Assembly (NCBI GenBank): GCA_907165275.2
Contig: OU015659.1
Coordinates: 1,096,501 to 1,160,500, forward strand
Reading direction: 5' to 3'
DNA: 64,000 bases
Source: Zygaena filipendulae
Taxonomy: Eukaryota; Arthropoda; Insecta; Lepidoptera; Zygaenidae
The stretch's first letter is position 1. Each line of letters starts with the position of its first letter. Below the pieces are notes generated by a model. The model was not told where the DNA came from. It saw only the letters and a program-made list of their open reading frames with translations, and did no database searches. Below are positions 19,901 to 32,200 of this stretch, one piece after another. Both the position numbers and the translations under genes were made by a program.

Positions 19901-21907
19901 CTCCTTAAGTCCTGGTATTTGAGGTATGAAAGGTGTATTGTAATGCCCGTTACACACGAAGACGTAGTGGTATTCTCGGGTCTCGGAGACTCCGGTGGTG
20001 AGGTCTTTAAAGGTTATGTCCCATAATTCACCGGAAGACCCCATTTTGGGCTTGACTAGTTGCACGTGGTGATGAAACTGCAACAGAAGATCTCAAATCA
20101 TGATATAAACTCGATGATCTAGACTTATCTTCCATGTTTGTAGATAATATACATAGATAGTGAATTTATTTTCACCCGAATTTCGTCCTAGCTTCGCATG
20201 ATTGCTACTCATAGTCTAGTTTAACTTGTGCCGGAAAAAACAAAACAATTGATCACAAATGTGAAATGTTGTATAGACTTCCAATAGAAATTTCCGAATT
20301 GAAATAAAGTGCATTAAAATCCGTTGCGTTTTTTAGAACAACTGTGTTGATAAATGGACAGACACGATACCGATAATCACTTTGTTTTATATCTATCATT
20401 TATAAAATAGACACGTTGATACCTTGATTTGTCTTGTAACTCTGTTTTTGTCTGCGTATAGCTGAAGAAAGGCGAGCATTTCCTTTGCTGGCAAGTAGGA
20501 TTTTTCACTTTCCGGTACTGGAAAATCTGGGAAGCCCATAATTTCCTTAGGTAGGTTTGTCCTGTATATAAAATATTTTCAATAAAATTGATTTTAAGTG
20601 CAAAAAAATGCTATTTGACTTTCTTTACTAAGGGTTACAGAAAAAAGATACCCACACATGCCCACACATATGGTACGCGTAAAGTCGTAACCACATCATA
20701 ATATTATCATGGCGACACTATCAATGATGTATTACGATATTATTATAGCTTTAATAACAAATGAAGTACTTCTATTATCACACAAATTAATTAACAATTT
20801 ATTCATAAACAGTTTATTAAGCGCGAATAAATTACGATCGTATATGCGACAAGTGCAGCTACCTTGACATAGATAAGCAATAGTGTGTTAACCCACACTG
20901 TAGAAATTTTGAGTAAATCGTGTTTTAAAAGTAGGAGCGCCATTTTGTGTCAACACTTTTTATGTTCAATATTTAGTTACATATTTAAGCAATGTAATAA
21001 GGTAAACACATAATTAAAAAACGTTCCCTAACTCTCAATAAATCGTTCTGAATCAATAATTTAATTTTGTGGGTTAACATGTTATTGCTTATCTGCGTCC
21101 ATCTGTGCTTAAACTGATTGTGAGTGCAGTTTTTCTACAGCATATTATGTAAATACTAGATGTTCCCCACGGTTTCACTCGCGTTAGATTGAGAGTTCCT
21201 GCGGGAATTCCGGGATGAAAAGTAGGTACCTTATGTCCTTCTCTGGGGGGGACAACGTGTATGCAAAATTGTATGATGATCGGGTGAGTAGTTAGGCGTG
21301 AAAACGTAACAAACAAAAAATATAATTATACTAAATTGCTTGTTTGTTACGCTTGGTTCCAGCTTAACTATTCACCGATCATCATGCACGTTGTCAGGGG
21401 TACCTACAGAGAAGGTCGCAGGGTACTTTTCATCCCGGAATTTTTTGGAATTTCCACAGGAACTCCGAAATGACTAGTCTTTACATAGTATAAAATGAAG
21501 TCGCTTCCGCTGTCTGTTCGCGATAAATTCATAAATTACGGAACGGATTTTCATGCAGTTTTCACCAATAGATACAGTGATTCACGAGAGAGTTTATATC
21601 TATAGTTTATCCTGGAATTCCTGCGGGAACTCTGAAATTAACGCAGGTGAAACTTCGGAGAAGAGAAAGTAAAAAACAAAACCAACCTCAAACTCTTGTA
21701 CATGCTGGTATGGATGGGCAGACCGAAGTCATCGTAGCCGACGTCCTCCGTATACACCCAGGTGCCTCCGAGCTGACCGGCCTGCTCCAAGATATCCACC
21801 TGGCTGACCATCGGCTCTACCAGGAGATGACGAGCGGCGCAGAGGCCAGCCGCCCCGGCGCCGATAACACATGCACGAACCATTGCTGACATAAGAGAGT
21901 TTATCAA
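16935..21907 (-). CDS. FMO: Flavin-containing monooxygenase (seven exons)
   Basis: On the - strand, exons 21907/21883-21687, 20561-20423, 20077-19894, 19472-19197, 18744-18581, 17337-17194 and 17114-16935 join in one frame with canonical splice sites, giving 427 aa from the Met at 21883 (435 from 21907). It has the FAD-binding GAGAAG (8-13), GQLGGTW, the FMO-identifying motif FxGxxxHxxxY as FKGEILHSHNY (172-182), the NADPH-binding GAGPSG (197-202) and FLCTGY (262-267). The Met at 21883 is preferred because insect FMOs usually begin a few residues before the first beta strand. No signal peptide is seen. FMOs use NADPH and O2 to oxygenate soft nucleophiles (N or S) in xenobiotics and alkaloids; the substrate cannot be told from sequence. 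AATAAA lies 4 nt after the stop. Confidence 0.93.
17470..17660. repeat. Hairpin-rich repeat in the last-but-one FMO intron
   Basis: The segment contains 'ctctcgcttcgctaggg' and 'ctcgttacgctcaggg' modules like the hairpin loops at 7470 and 16215, plus a copy of 'cctgtgacgtaaggcactgctttactccctcg'. It lies between FMO exons 6 and 5. It looks like a diverged relative of the neighbouring 0.6-kb repeat's end. Confidence 0.4.
17932..18569. repeat. 0.6-kb dispersed repeat, copy 2, abutting an FMO splice donor
   Basis: This is a near-identical direct copy of 15665-16280, including the terminal hairpin (about 18455-18547). On the FMO strand it begins 12 nt into the intron, just after the donor of exon 5 (exon end 18581). 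Confidence 0.85.
20875..21100. mobile_element. Short TIR element (MITE), copy 2
   Basis: Same family as 1531-1755, in the opposite orientation and within FMO intron 1. The ends read TGACATAGATAAGCAATA and TATTGCTTATCTGCGTCC. Flanks ACCT (20871-20874) and ATCT (21101-21104) would be a 4-bp duplication with one substitution. Confidence 0.85.
21160..21660. repeat. Cluster of three lepidopteran SINE/LINE-tail fragments in FMO intron 1
   Basis: One + copy (about 21160-21330, 'tgttccccacggtttcactcgcg...') faces a - copy (about 21335-21475), followed by a - copy of the second tail type (about 21480-21620, 'acggatttt catgcagttttcaccaatag'). Two converging copies make an inverted pair. Confidence 0.7.
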
Positions 21908-24900
21908 TGAATCAGCTGAACCAGTAGAGTATTACAATTAATATACAAAAAATAAAAATATCTTTATAATATGACTAGCTATGCCCCGCGGTAATTTCTG
22001 AGTTTCCGCGGGAATTCCGGGATAAAAAGTACCCTATGTCCTTCTCTGTTCCCCTGACAACGTGCATGCTAAATTTCATCCAAATCCGTTCAGCCGTTTT
22101 TGCGTGATTGAGTAACAAACATCCAAACATCCACACTTTCACGTTTATAATATTAGTAGGTAGTATAACAAGCTGTTCCCCAAAGTTTGACTCGCGATAT
22201 TTTCGGAGTTCCCGCGTGAATTCTGGGACAAAAAATACCCCCATGTCCTCCTCTGTACTCCTGACAACGTGTATATATATGCAAAATTCGTGAAAGCGTA
22301 ATAAACAAACCAACACATTCGCATTTGAGGATATAACTATAGATTTTTTTTAAGAAGTGTAAGTTTAGCCAATTTTAGATGTAATTCAAATTAAAACGAT
22401 GTAGGGGAATCTCTGGAAATACTGAATCAATACAAAAAAATCTTTCACTGATAGAAAGCTTTATTAACCCTGACTCATCAGTCATCACCATACTGTTTAG
22501 AGTTCTAGTAGTAAGTTCCAAAATACAATAACAATACAAATTTCTTGCTTTGTAAAAACGAATAAATAAATAAAAAAAATAAAAAAAATACCGTTCAGTT
22601 ATAATAAAGACAGTTTAGTCGTCAGGGGTTGCTCAAGTTTCTTGAACTTCATGAACGTTTAGCGAGATTTATTGATAAAACATGTATGTAGGTCCTTGCG
22701 TATAATAATTGTGATAGACGGCATGCGTTTTGTACTTGCGTTGTTATACAGATATGATAATATACCTAATCGTTTGTTAGTGCTCAGTGCAGACTGGCAG
22801 TAATGTTCGAGATAAGACGTTAATAGCGCCAAATATTGTATTATAAATAATTTAGACATGGGCTAATATAATTGAAAAAATATAACCTATATTAAAACAT
22901 AGTGCGATCGATTCGCTAGTTGATTCTGAGCAAACTACTTTCTAGTTTTCAGTTAATTCATTAACACGTTGTATACATATATAGCGGTGGATTTTGCGGG
23001 AGTAAAATCGTCCCTCTATGCTATAGATCGCAGTAGCACATAGCATTCAATTGTTAATTTAGTTCCTGAATATAGTTCTTAAATAGCAGTTATTTATTTA
23101 TTTAAACTTTATGCACATCATGGTACAAAAGGCGGACTTAATGCCACCGTGGCATTCTCTGCCAGTCAACCTTCAGATAGTACAGAGAGTTCACTTGGCG
23201 GTGCATTTACGATATACAATAGTATGTGAAAGGTACCTGGTACAGTCAACATCAAAATCAGCTAAGCATTCAAAGTGACCATCATCATCTATGCAACAAG
23301 TTTTCTAATTGTTGTGGGGTTTCAATCAATAACAGAGCACACGTAGTCAAATGTTTGGTATTAAACGAGCTGTTCCCCGCGGTTTCATCCGAATTAATTT
23401 CGGAGTTCCCGCGGGAATTCCGCGACAAAAGTACCCTATGTACAGAGAACTGTACCTACCCCTGACAACGTATGCAAAATTTAACGCACTTTTTCCGGCA
23501 CTTCCAATAATTATCGTTAGGTATATTTCAAACAATTTACACAAAACCTTTTCAAATTATAGGTACCTACTACCTACCTAAACTTTCCTCATAAATCACT
23601 CTATCTACTTGTGGAAACCTCATGAGAATACCTTCAGTAGTTTTCGAGTTTCGTGAACAGAAAAACAAACAGACGCGGCGGAGGTCTTTGTTTTATATTA
23701 TGTAGTGATAACAGAAAGTCTTGTCCGACATCTCATGTTTGTATAGACTTTCGACAATTTCCTCATTTAAAATTACTATACACCCTGTATATGCAGCACT
23801 GGTTGGAAAAAACTCACCTTAGAAAGTACAAAATACCCGTACGTAAAGAAACAGCAAATATATAGGTACCTGCACACTGCACTGCACTAGACGTAGTCAC
23901 GAACCGGGATCGAACCGACGACCTATGTGCGTATCGACTGTCGAAGAACAAATGCGCAATCAGTTGCTCTAAAGATCATTTATATCGACATCGTGACCCA
24001 AGGCATGCATAATGCCTATTGCCTACTGCAACAAGCAAAATGCAGGTTCGAATGTGAGTTTGTTTGTTTGTCACGCTGTAACTACTCAACCGATCATAAT
24101 GCAGTTTTGCATACGATGTCAGGGGTACAGAAAAGGACACAAGATACTTTTTATCTCAGATTTCCGCGGGAACTCCGAAATTAACGCGGGTGAAACGGGT
24201 TTTTTTAGATATGAAAGCTTTTCAATGATGTTTTCTCCGTTTATAAAGTTTTGCTTCATTTCATAGTCAGTTTTATAGGAAAACCATATTGTCCGATATT
24301 TCGCAAGTGTTTTGCGACTCGATGTTCGATTGGCGTGCCCTAGTATTATAATATTATCTGTGCCCTAGTGAACATAATATAGCAGCATAGGTACTTGCAT
24401 CAAATTAGAAATTAAATTTATTCAATAGACTTCATGACCATTTTTTTTGTTAAATTTACCCCTTATGGGGATTGAAAAACGCAAAGGAAGCTAAGTCCAT
24501 ATGGACCAATTCAGTTTTTTTTTCTGAAGTTATTTACATCGACATGCATTGGTGAGATTGCTGATAACCTCCCGATGAACGCCCCATTACATCTTATTTC
24601 ACTGTTTCCACACACTTTTCATCACTTATGCAAAATCCACCACATTCACACAATAATAATCACGATAAACTAATTTGTAAAACCACGAAATAAAACCGAC
24701 ATCCGTCACTGCTAAAATCCCACCAAAAGCCCAGACTTCAGACGGATAAAATGTAAATAACAAATGATGCAAATGACTTGATTTTTTTTTCAAATATACA
24801 TGTAAAGTGTAATATGTAATGTGTATTGTCCTACTAGTGTTAAATATTATGTTGAAATCATTATAATATTGTAACACCCTACCTACCACTAGTAATTAAT

Positions 24901-24959
24901 ATCTATTTTCTACATAGCTTATACTATGGCATGTAACAATCATCATCATCATCATTATC

Positions 24960-25085
24960 ATCATCACTAGCCCATAGGAGTTCACTGCTGGACATAATTG
25001 CCCGCCACCAAGCACGACTCTCATTCTCCCGCATCCAGCTACCACCAGTCATCCTGCGATTCCTGTGCGAAGGTCCTCGAAGATG
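24960..25085 (-). pseudogene. Decayed LINE ORF C-terminal fragment
   Basis: On the - strand, frame-broken remnants of the GSWM...W..AYVQQW tail are visible, and the + strand has the hallmark 'ttcactgctggacata' preceded by a (CAT)n run (24942-24967). It is a more decayed relative of 15195-15358. Confidence 0.6.
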
Positions 25086-25254
25086 TAATAATAATAAAAA
25101 TAAATAAATAAACTATCAGAAAAAACAATAAAATTTACTTCTAGTAAAGTTTATTCATAATTTTTTAATTTAGTAAAACCAAACCAAATAAAAAAAATCT
25201 TTGGGTAGAACAAAAATAAATCAACGAAACCAAGGCAACGAAATCAAGTTTAAG

Positions 25255-25295
25255 TTTTCCCGCCTAAAAAACTGCCGTAGCGGTTTTGGCGGGAA
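25255..25295. promoter_or_regulatory. Paired opposing E2F-like sites
   Basis: TTTTCCCGCC (25255-25264) and TTTTGGCGGGAA (25284-25295) are inverted matches to the E2F consensus (TTTSSCGC core), 19 bp apart, with imperfect pairing between them. The position, about 0.95 kb upstream of the inferred SLC26A11 start codon, would suit a promoter. Function is inferred from motif only. Confidence 0.35.
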
Positions 25296-26239
25296 TCGAA
25301 GATGGTGGTTTCGTTATTATTTCATATCATTGTAAGATCGCTAAAATGGATTTAGTTGTTTTATGGTGCTGTTAATGGGCCTAATTTTCGTAGTAGTGGT
25401 TGTTTATTTGCGCAAGAGGATATAATATTATCACGTTTCGTGGCTTTCTGCGTTGTCTTCCAAGAAAGTTAATAAAATGATTTTGTGAGCCATAGCACCA
25501 TTTCATATTATATTTTGCAATTTCAAATCGTACAACGATCAAAACAGATAATATACGTCTTACTTGAATGTGGCTAAAAACAAAAGTCCATAAGTTAAAA
25601 AAAAAATTGCTGTCAAATGATAGTTGTCAACTGTCAGCTGTCCAACCAAAGCAGTGTTCCGAGGCACGCATACGCATTGGCCCTCAGCTAGCCTAGTTCT
25701 AGTTCATTTGTGGCCCTAAGTAAAATGTCACATATTGTCAAGTTAGTAAATGTTACTTGTAAAAAAAAAAATTGTAAAAATAGTACCTATAATGACGTTG
25801 TGGCCAACGAGATCGTAAAAGTTTCATTAACGGCCGCACTCATCATTTTAATGATTAATTAATTTTAAGTAAAGATTTTTAAAACGAATCACGATTCATA
25901 TGCATTAGCTGTAGGTAATATATAACTAAACCTATAGGTGAATCTAAAAATAATGTGTAGTACCTGATTGCCTCAAAATCACTAGTTTTTTTGTTCAGGA
26001 ATTTCCCGTTCCAGTCCATTGCACAATATGCGCTTAATGCGTGTGTTGGAACGCAGTGGTATTTGTAAATAAAATAAAGTTTTGTAAACAAACATTGCTC
26101 TTGTGGCGGTTGAGTACAGTGATATTAGCTTTGTTTACTGCTCTTTATCTATAGTGAATAGATTAAATTATGCGAAACGCAAGTGCGAATAAAGGTATAG
26201 TTACGTAAAAAATAGTAATGTGGAAATAAAACAAAAGGA

Positions 26240-26273
26240 ATGGACACAGACGATCCTACGATACCCCTTTTAG
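26240..26273 (+). CDS. SLC26A11: Inferred first coding exon of SLC26A11
   Basis: ATG (26240) in good context (G at -3 and +4) opens MDTDDPTIPLL, followed by a strong donor G|GTATGT. The exon ends in phase 1, exactly what the next supported exon (42616) needs. Adding it makes the protein 606 aa, the length I recall for human SLC26A11. The exon is separated from exon 2 by 16.3 kb, so this is inference. An in-frame stop at 42597-42599 shows that some upstream exon must supply the start. Confidence 0.6.
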
Positions 26274-29200
26274 GTATGTTGGATTATATTTCTAATACAA
26301 ACGTTGCTCTATTTCCTGTATCATCAGCCAGATAAGTTTTAAGTAACTAACTACACCTAGGTAGTAAGTAAACGTAGAGAATTAGATAATGAGTTCTGCG
26401 TAATTATGGATTTATGAAGTGCGAAACAGTTGAAAATTGTAAACCACCGATTTTCTGTATTTAGTTAATTAGATAATTATTACTTATATTTAAAAAAGAA
26501 TAACTGCTTCAGAAAGAACAATAGATTTAACAAAATTAATATCGACCAGAAACAAAAAAAAATGCAGATTTGATACTTATGACAAAAATGCAAATGATTC
26601 TTCTCCAAAGATACATAATTAAATGTGCCAACCACTGAATTATTGTTGCTGTATGGTTTTCAACCTTTCTCTGTATCTCCACTCACAAAGGAAAAGGATA
26701 GTGTTTTCCAGTAGACAGTTTCACCAGAGGTAATTTTAGATCTCCCTCAGGAATTTCGGGATAAACTTATACATTTAAACCTTCCTCTTGAATCACGCTA
26801 TCTATTGGTGAAAACCACATGAAAATCTGTTCAGTTGTTTTTAAGTTTATTGCGAACAAACAGACAGACAAATAGACAAATGTGACAGAAGACTTCGTTT
26901 TATAATAATGTAATGATATTATCTATGTAAGTGTGTGTGGTAACTATGTTATTATTATTACTTTAAACTCAGCTGTACAAAGTCTCATTCTAACAAATTC
27001 TCAAAACCAGATAGCCTTCAATAATAAGAATAATGTTTAGACACTATCACACAGCACCACTAAACAAAGTAGTACAATATTGTGTATTCTTTGTTAGTAC
27101 TATAGGCACTAAGCTAATTAAGTACTGATATAATAATAATTACATACTTTTTTACATACTTAATAAGTTATTCACACTCAGATCCAAAGTAAACAAATGG
27201 TCATCACATGTTTACCCTGAGGTTTACGAGATCGAACCCACAACACCTATAGTAGCAGATACATTTGCTATGCATTTGCTAGCCTTTAGAGCAGTGGTGG
27301 GCAAACTTTCTTTTTGAGCCAGAAAATTTATGAAATTTGGAGGATAGTTAAAGAAAAAAAATGTTTTTTTTTTTAAATCTTTTAATCATATTGTAAAGTA
27401 TTTAAACATTACACACGTTAAATATGTACAGCTCACCACGACTAAGTGACTTGACTAGTCTTGCTGGCTCCTTTACCTATGCATGGCCATTCAAATTTAA
27501 TTACTTTACAAATACATTTCAAAGGACCACCACAGGTCAGATTAAATCCTTTCAGGTGCTGCGGGCTTTCACTTGTCTAGACCAACAGTGTTGTCAATAT
27601 AATATCTTCTGTTAGAAGAGCCACAATAAAATTACAACAGCTTGTAAAGGGAATGACAGTAAAAAAACGATAAGCTAAAGTACTTAATCAAACACACTGC
27701 AACATCTACTGTCTTTACCAAATTTACACAAACAATCAGACAGGATGAGAATTGTAAATATTTGAATTCTGTCCTGAAGATTGTAAGCTTATCTTTAGTA
27801 GATGAGATATATTAATATTGTTGTATAATTGTAGATATACATTTATTGTATAGCACAACACTGTTGTAGTGTATTGTGGGGGTAGTTGTGTTAGTGTCAA
27901 GTGTTTATCACATTACCTTCGTCTTCAGTCTGGATCCTACCTGTGATGTGAGTGTTAGACATAAGATTTTGGCGACGAGAAAAAATAGAAATAATACCAT
28001 AAAACATAGTTTTCAAATGTTTTGATGTGTTATATGCAGAAAAAGTGAAGCAAGTGCTAAAATATATAAGTGATAAGCAATATGTCAATAAAATTTCCAG
28101 AATTTGTTGTGGGCAAAGACAGTTGGAAAAATTATATAGATAGGTTTGATTTTTGTATGTTAGCTAATGATATTAAGTCAGAGGAATTAAAAAAGGCGAA
28201 TTTGGTATCAGTATGTGGTTCCGATTTGTATGATTTAATAGTATCGTTAATCTCGCCGAAAAAATTTTTTGAAGCTACCTACAATCAAATAAAAACCGTT
28301 TTAAATGAACATTTTAATCCAGCCCAAAATGAAATTATGCAATCATATAAATTTCATATGAGAAGTCAATCAGACACAGAGAAGATTAGTGATTATGTAG
28401 CTAACTTACGAAAACTGGCTATAGATTGTAACTTTTTGGATTTGGATAGGTCATTGCGCGACCGGTTTGTTTGTGGGGTAAAAGATAAAATTATTCAAAA
28501 ACAACTATTACAGCAATCATCGTTGAGTTTTGATCAGGCAGTTAAGTTGGCATTATCAGCAGAAACAGCAGATGCAGGTGTAGTAATGATGTCAATGTCA
28601 GAACCAGGAGGTTCGCAAGCGGTTCCCAAGGTTGGTGGGGAAGATGAGCTGATGGAAGTTAACAAGATAAAGGAAAAACCCAACGAACAGGGCAAAGAAT
28701 GCTGGCGATGTGGCAAGAGCCACGGAAGTTTCTGTAGATTTCGATGGACAAGGTGTTTCCATTGTAAAAAAATTGGTCATATTGCAGAAAAGTGCAAAAG
28801 TAAGTCAAATTCTTTAGATAGAAACGACTCAGCAAAGGTGAATGGGTTGTATGAAAAATTCTCATGTAACTCAATCTCCAGTAAGAGTGCACCATACTAT
28901 GCCCGTGTTAAGTTGAACAATCAACTAGTAGATTTGGAAGTTGATTCAGGGGCCGCATACACCATGATTAATGAAAGGACAGCCAAAAGGGTGTGGAATG
29001 GAAAATTGCCAGACTTGAAAAAACCAGAGATACTGTTAACAACATGGACAAACAGCAGGGTCGAACTATAGGGTAAAACATTGATAACAGTCGAATTCAG
29101 AGGCATTCGAAAAACATTGAAGATGTTAATCGCTAAAGGAGAAGGGCCAAATCTACTTGGTCGCGATTGGTTTGAACCATTAGAAATAAAAGTAATGGGA

Positions 29201-32200
29201 CTGAATAACATTATAGTAGAGAGTCCAGATGTGGATAAAATTTTACAAAAATATAAGAATATTTTCGAAACAGGACTAGGCAAATATAAGGGACCAGTGG
29301 TTCATATTCCCTTATTACCAGATGCAAAACCAAAGTTTTTGAAGGCTCGACCGGTGGCGTTCGCGATTAGAGACAGAGTATTAAAGGAAATTGATCGGTT
29401 AGTAAAAGAAGATGTTTTAGAGGCGGTGAGTCATTCGGAATTTGCGAGCCCCATCGTCCCAATTATAAAAAAGAATGGAAATATCAGACTATGCGGAGAC
29501 TACAGGTCAACGGTTAACGTAGCCACAGAGACAGATACATATCCGTTACCGACGCTGAACGAAGCGTTTGCGGTATTACAAGGTGGAATAATCTTTTCAA
29601 AAATTGATTTGGACCAGGCTTACACTCAAGTAGTGGTAGATGAACCGACTTCTAGAGTTCTCACACTGAATACTCCAAAGGGTTTATTCAGATGCAAACG
29701 ACTGGCATTTGGTGTTAAGGCTTGTCCAGGGATATTTCAACGGTTGATGTCCAACTTGTTGGCTGGTATACCTGGCACAGCAGTACTGTTAGATGACGTA
29801 GTTATCAGTGGCACAACAGCATTGGAGCATGAAAAAAGGCTAGAAGAGGTGCTTAAAAAAATTTGCGAAGCTGGATTTTTTATTTTTTATTTTCAAAATT
29901 CTTTATTAGGCAATAAAACATTACATCACAGATTAGTGCTAGACCTAATTGTAATGAACATAATAATTATTTAGTTCACAGGCTGTAACGCCTAATAGAA
30001 CCTCTTAACAATGTAAATTAAGAGCTAATTAAATCATATATTTGAAATTTAATTAATTATAAAATGCACATACCTATATGTTTATAGTTGCTACAAGTGC
30101 AAACTATATCCGTGGAAATAAAACGACATAGTAAATATTGTAAATCAGTAAACCTATTGCAACAAACACCATAAATAAATGTGGATGCGTAAAAAATTAT
30201 CTAATTAACTAATCATAAATTGAAATTGCTGGATTACTAATGCCAAAAAATTAATACAATATATTAATAAAATTTATGTCGGGTAAGAATAAAACGACCG
30301 GACGGGTCGCGGGCATTTGGAATGATTGACGTCACCCATTGTCCCTGTGTAAGAAATAGTGATGGGGCAGGCGGTACCGACCATATTTATCGATAAATGG
30401 TAAATTATGTAATCTTGTCCGACCGATATTGCGGACAAGGATATTAGGATTCTTTGGGTTTTTATCAAGATAAAATTTTTCGGATTGTTTAAGAACAAAT
30501 GTTTTGATCATGGGCAACGCTATTCGATGTTGCAAATATTTAAGGTTATATTTGAATGAGGTATTATAAGCAATTTTTACAGCCTTATTTTGGACAACCT
30601 GTAACAGATTATAATTCGTGTCAGAAGTACTGCTCCAGACCGGGCAGGCATACGTCATGCATGGCCTAATCAGGGATGTATACAATTTAATCTTCATGAC
30701 ACTGCTAAGCTTAGATTTACGATTCATAATTGGGCCCAAAGCACCTAACGCCCTTAAGCCCTTAGTTCGCATTTTACTGACGTGAGAGGACCAGTTAAGT
30801 TTTCTGTCCATAACTACTCCTAGGTATTTAACGGATGTCTGCCAAGGGATGCTACAGCCAGCAAACTTGAGGGTCCTAACGGGTAAGCTCCGCATTCTGC
30901 TGAATAGTATAGCTTCGGTTTTGCTCCCGTTAAGTTTTAATTTCCAAGCACAGAAATATTCGTGAAGTGACTCAAGGGATAGTTGCAGCCGTGAGATAAT
31001 TAAATCGGTATCTGAGGAAGATGTAAAAGAAGCCGTGTCATCAGCGTAGCAGGCAAGATGAGTACGCGCTTGCCTGGGCATATCATTCACATATAGGAGA
31101 AAAAGCAATGGGCCAAGAACTGATCCCTGTGGGATACCAGCGGGAATAGGATGGAGATTGGATACAGCATCCGCAATATGCACCCTATAGCTTCTTTGGC
31201 TAATGTAAGTGTAAATAAGTTTCACTAGTTGGAGGGGAATGTCGAGAGCAATTAATTTATGTATTAGACCCGCGTGCCATACCGAGTCAAAAGCCTTCTC
31301 CAGATCCAGCAGAAGCATACCAGTTGACTGACCCTGGTTCAATTGATAAGCAATATGCTCTGATACTCGAGCCAGTTGTTGAACTGTGGAATGGCAATGA
31401 CGAAAGCCAAATTGCTCACCCATGATTTTGCAGTTTACAACACGAGAAAGCCTGTCATATATAACCTTTTCCAGCAGCTTAGCAAGAGTACATAAAAGAC
31501 TGATGGGTCGATAACTATAGGGATCAGAGGGGTTCTTACCTGCTTTAAGTACAGCAATTATCGATGCGTTCCTCCAAGTCACGGGAAAATAACCCAACAG
31601 CAAACAAGCATTAAAAATCTTGACTAATAGAATCAAGGCCTTTTGGGGGAGGTACTTAAGCAGTATACTATTAATACTGTCAGGACCGGGCGCTTTATTT
31701 ATTTTAAGCTTATGAATGAGATTCCTAACTTCACGGGGAGTCACAGTAGTCATATACTCGGAACACGTTGGGGTACTGAGCAAGGAGAGGGATCGATTTA
31801 CGTCGTTCTCATAGGGACTGATCCAGTCCAGTGTAAGTGACATGTTATGAGAGAACGCAGTAGCAAGAAGGATTACGAGCGAAGCTGGATTACGAGTGAA
31901 CAAAGATAAATGCAAATTTTGATTAAGACGAATACAATTTTTGGGTCACATCATTGATGCTGATGGTCTGCATCCATGTGGAGACAAGATAAAAACAATT
32001 GTGGAGACTCCAGCGCCCAAAAATGTGAAGGAATTACAAGCATTCCTAGGATTAATAAACTTTTATGATAGATTCATACCAAAAAAAGCTACTATCGCTG
32101 AACCTCTTTATAAATTATTGTTAAAGGGAGCTACGTGGGTATGGAACCAACACTGTCAAGAAGCAATTGAACTTTTAAAGGTAATGTTGACAAAAGGAGA

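Larger units (their letters stand above)
21908..26239. other. Intergenic stretch between divergent FMO and SLC26A11
   Basis: No coding exon can be supported. It holds SINE/LINE-tail copies (about 21970-22160, 22170-22335, 23365-23500 on +; 24035-24205 on -; 23575-23710 on +), a Jockey-type LINE 3' tail on - (about 23085-23185, 'caaaaggcggacttaatgcc'), a tRNA-like B box on - (about 23885-23915), a decayed LINE ORF tail on - (24960-25085) and a paired E2F-like palindrome (25255-25295). Since the two flanking genes point away from each other, both promoters should lie here. Confidence 0.5.

Noticed and set aside
22657..22990. Shared block 'gttttcagttaattcattaacacgttgtata' (22957-22986 and 36848-36878) as a regulatory element
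   Set aside because: It is most simply a fragment of another dispersed repeat; nothing links it to a gene.
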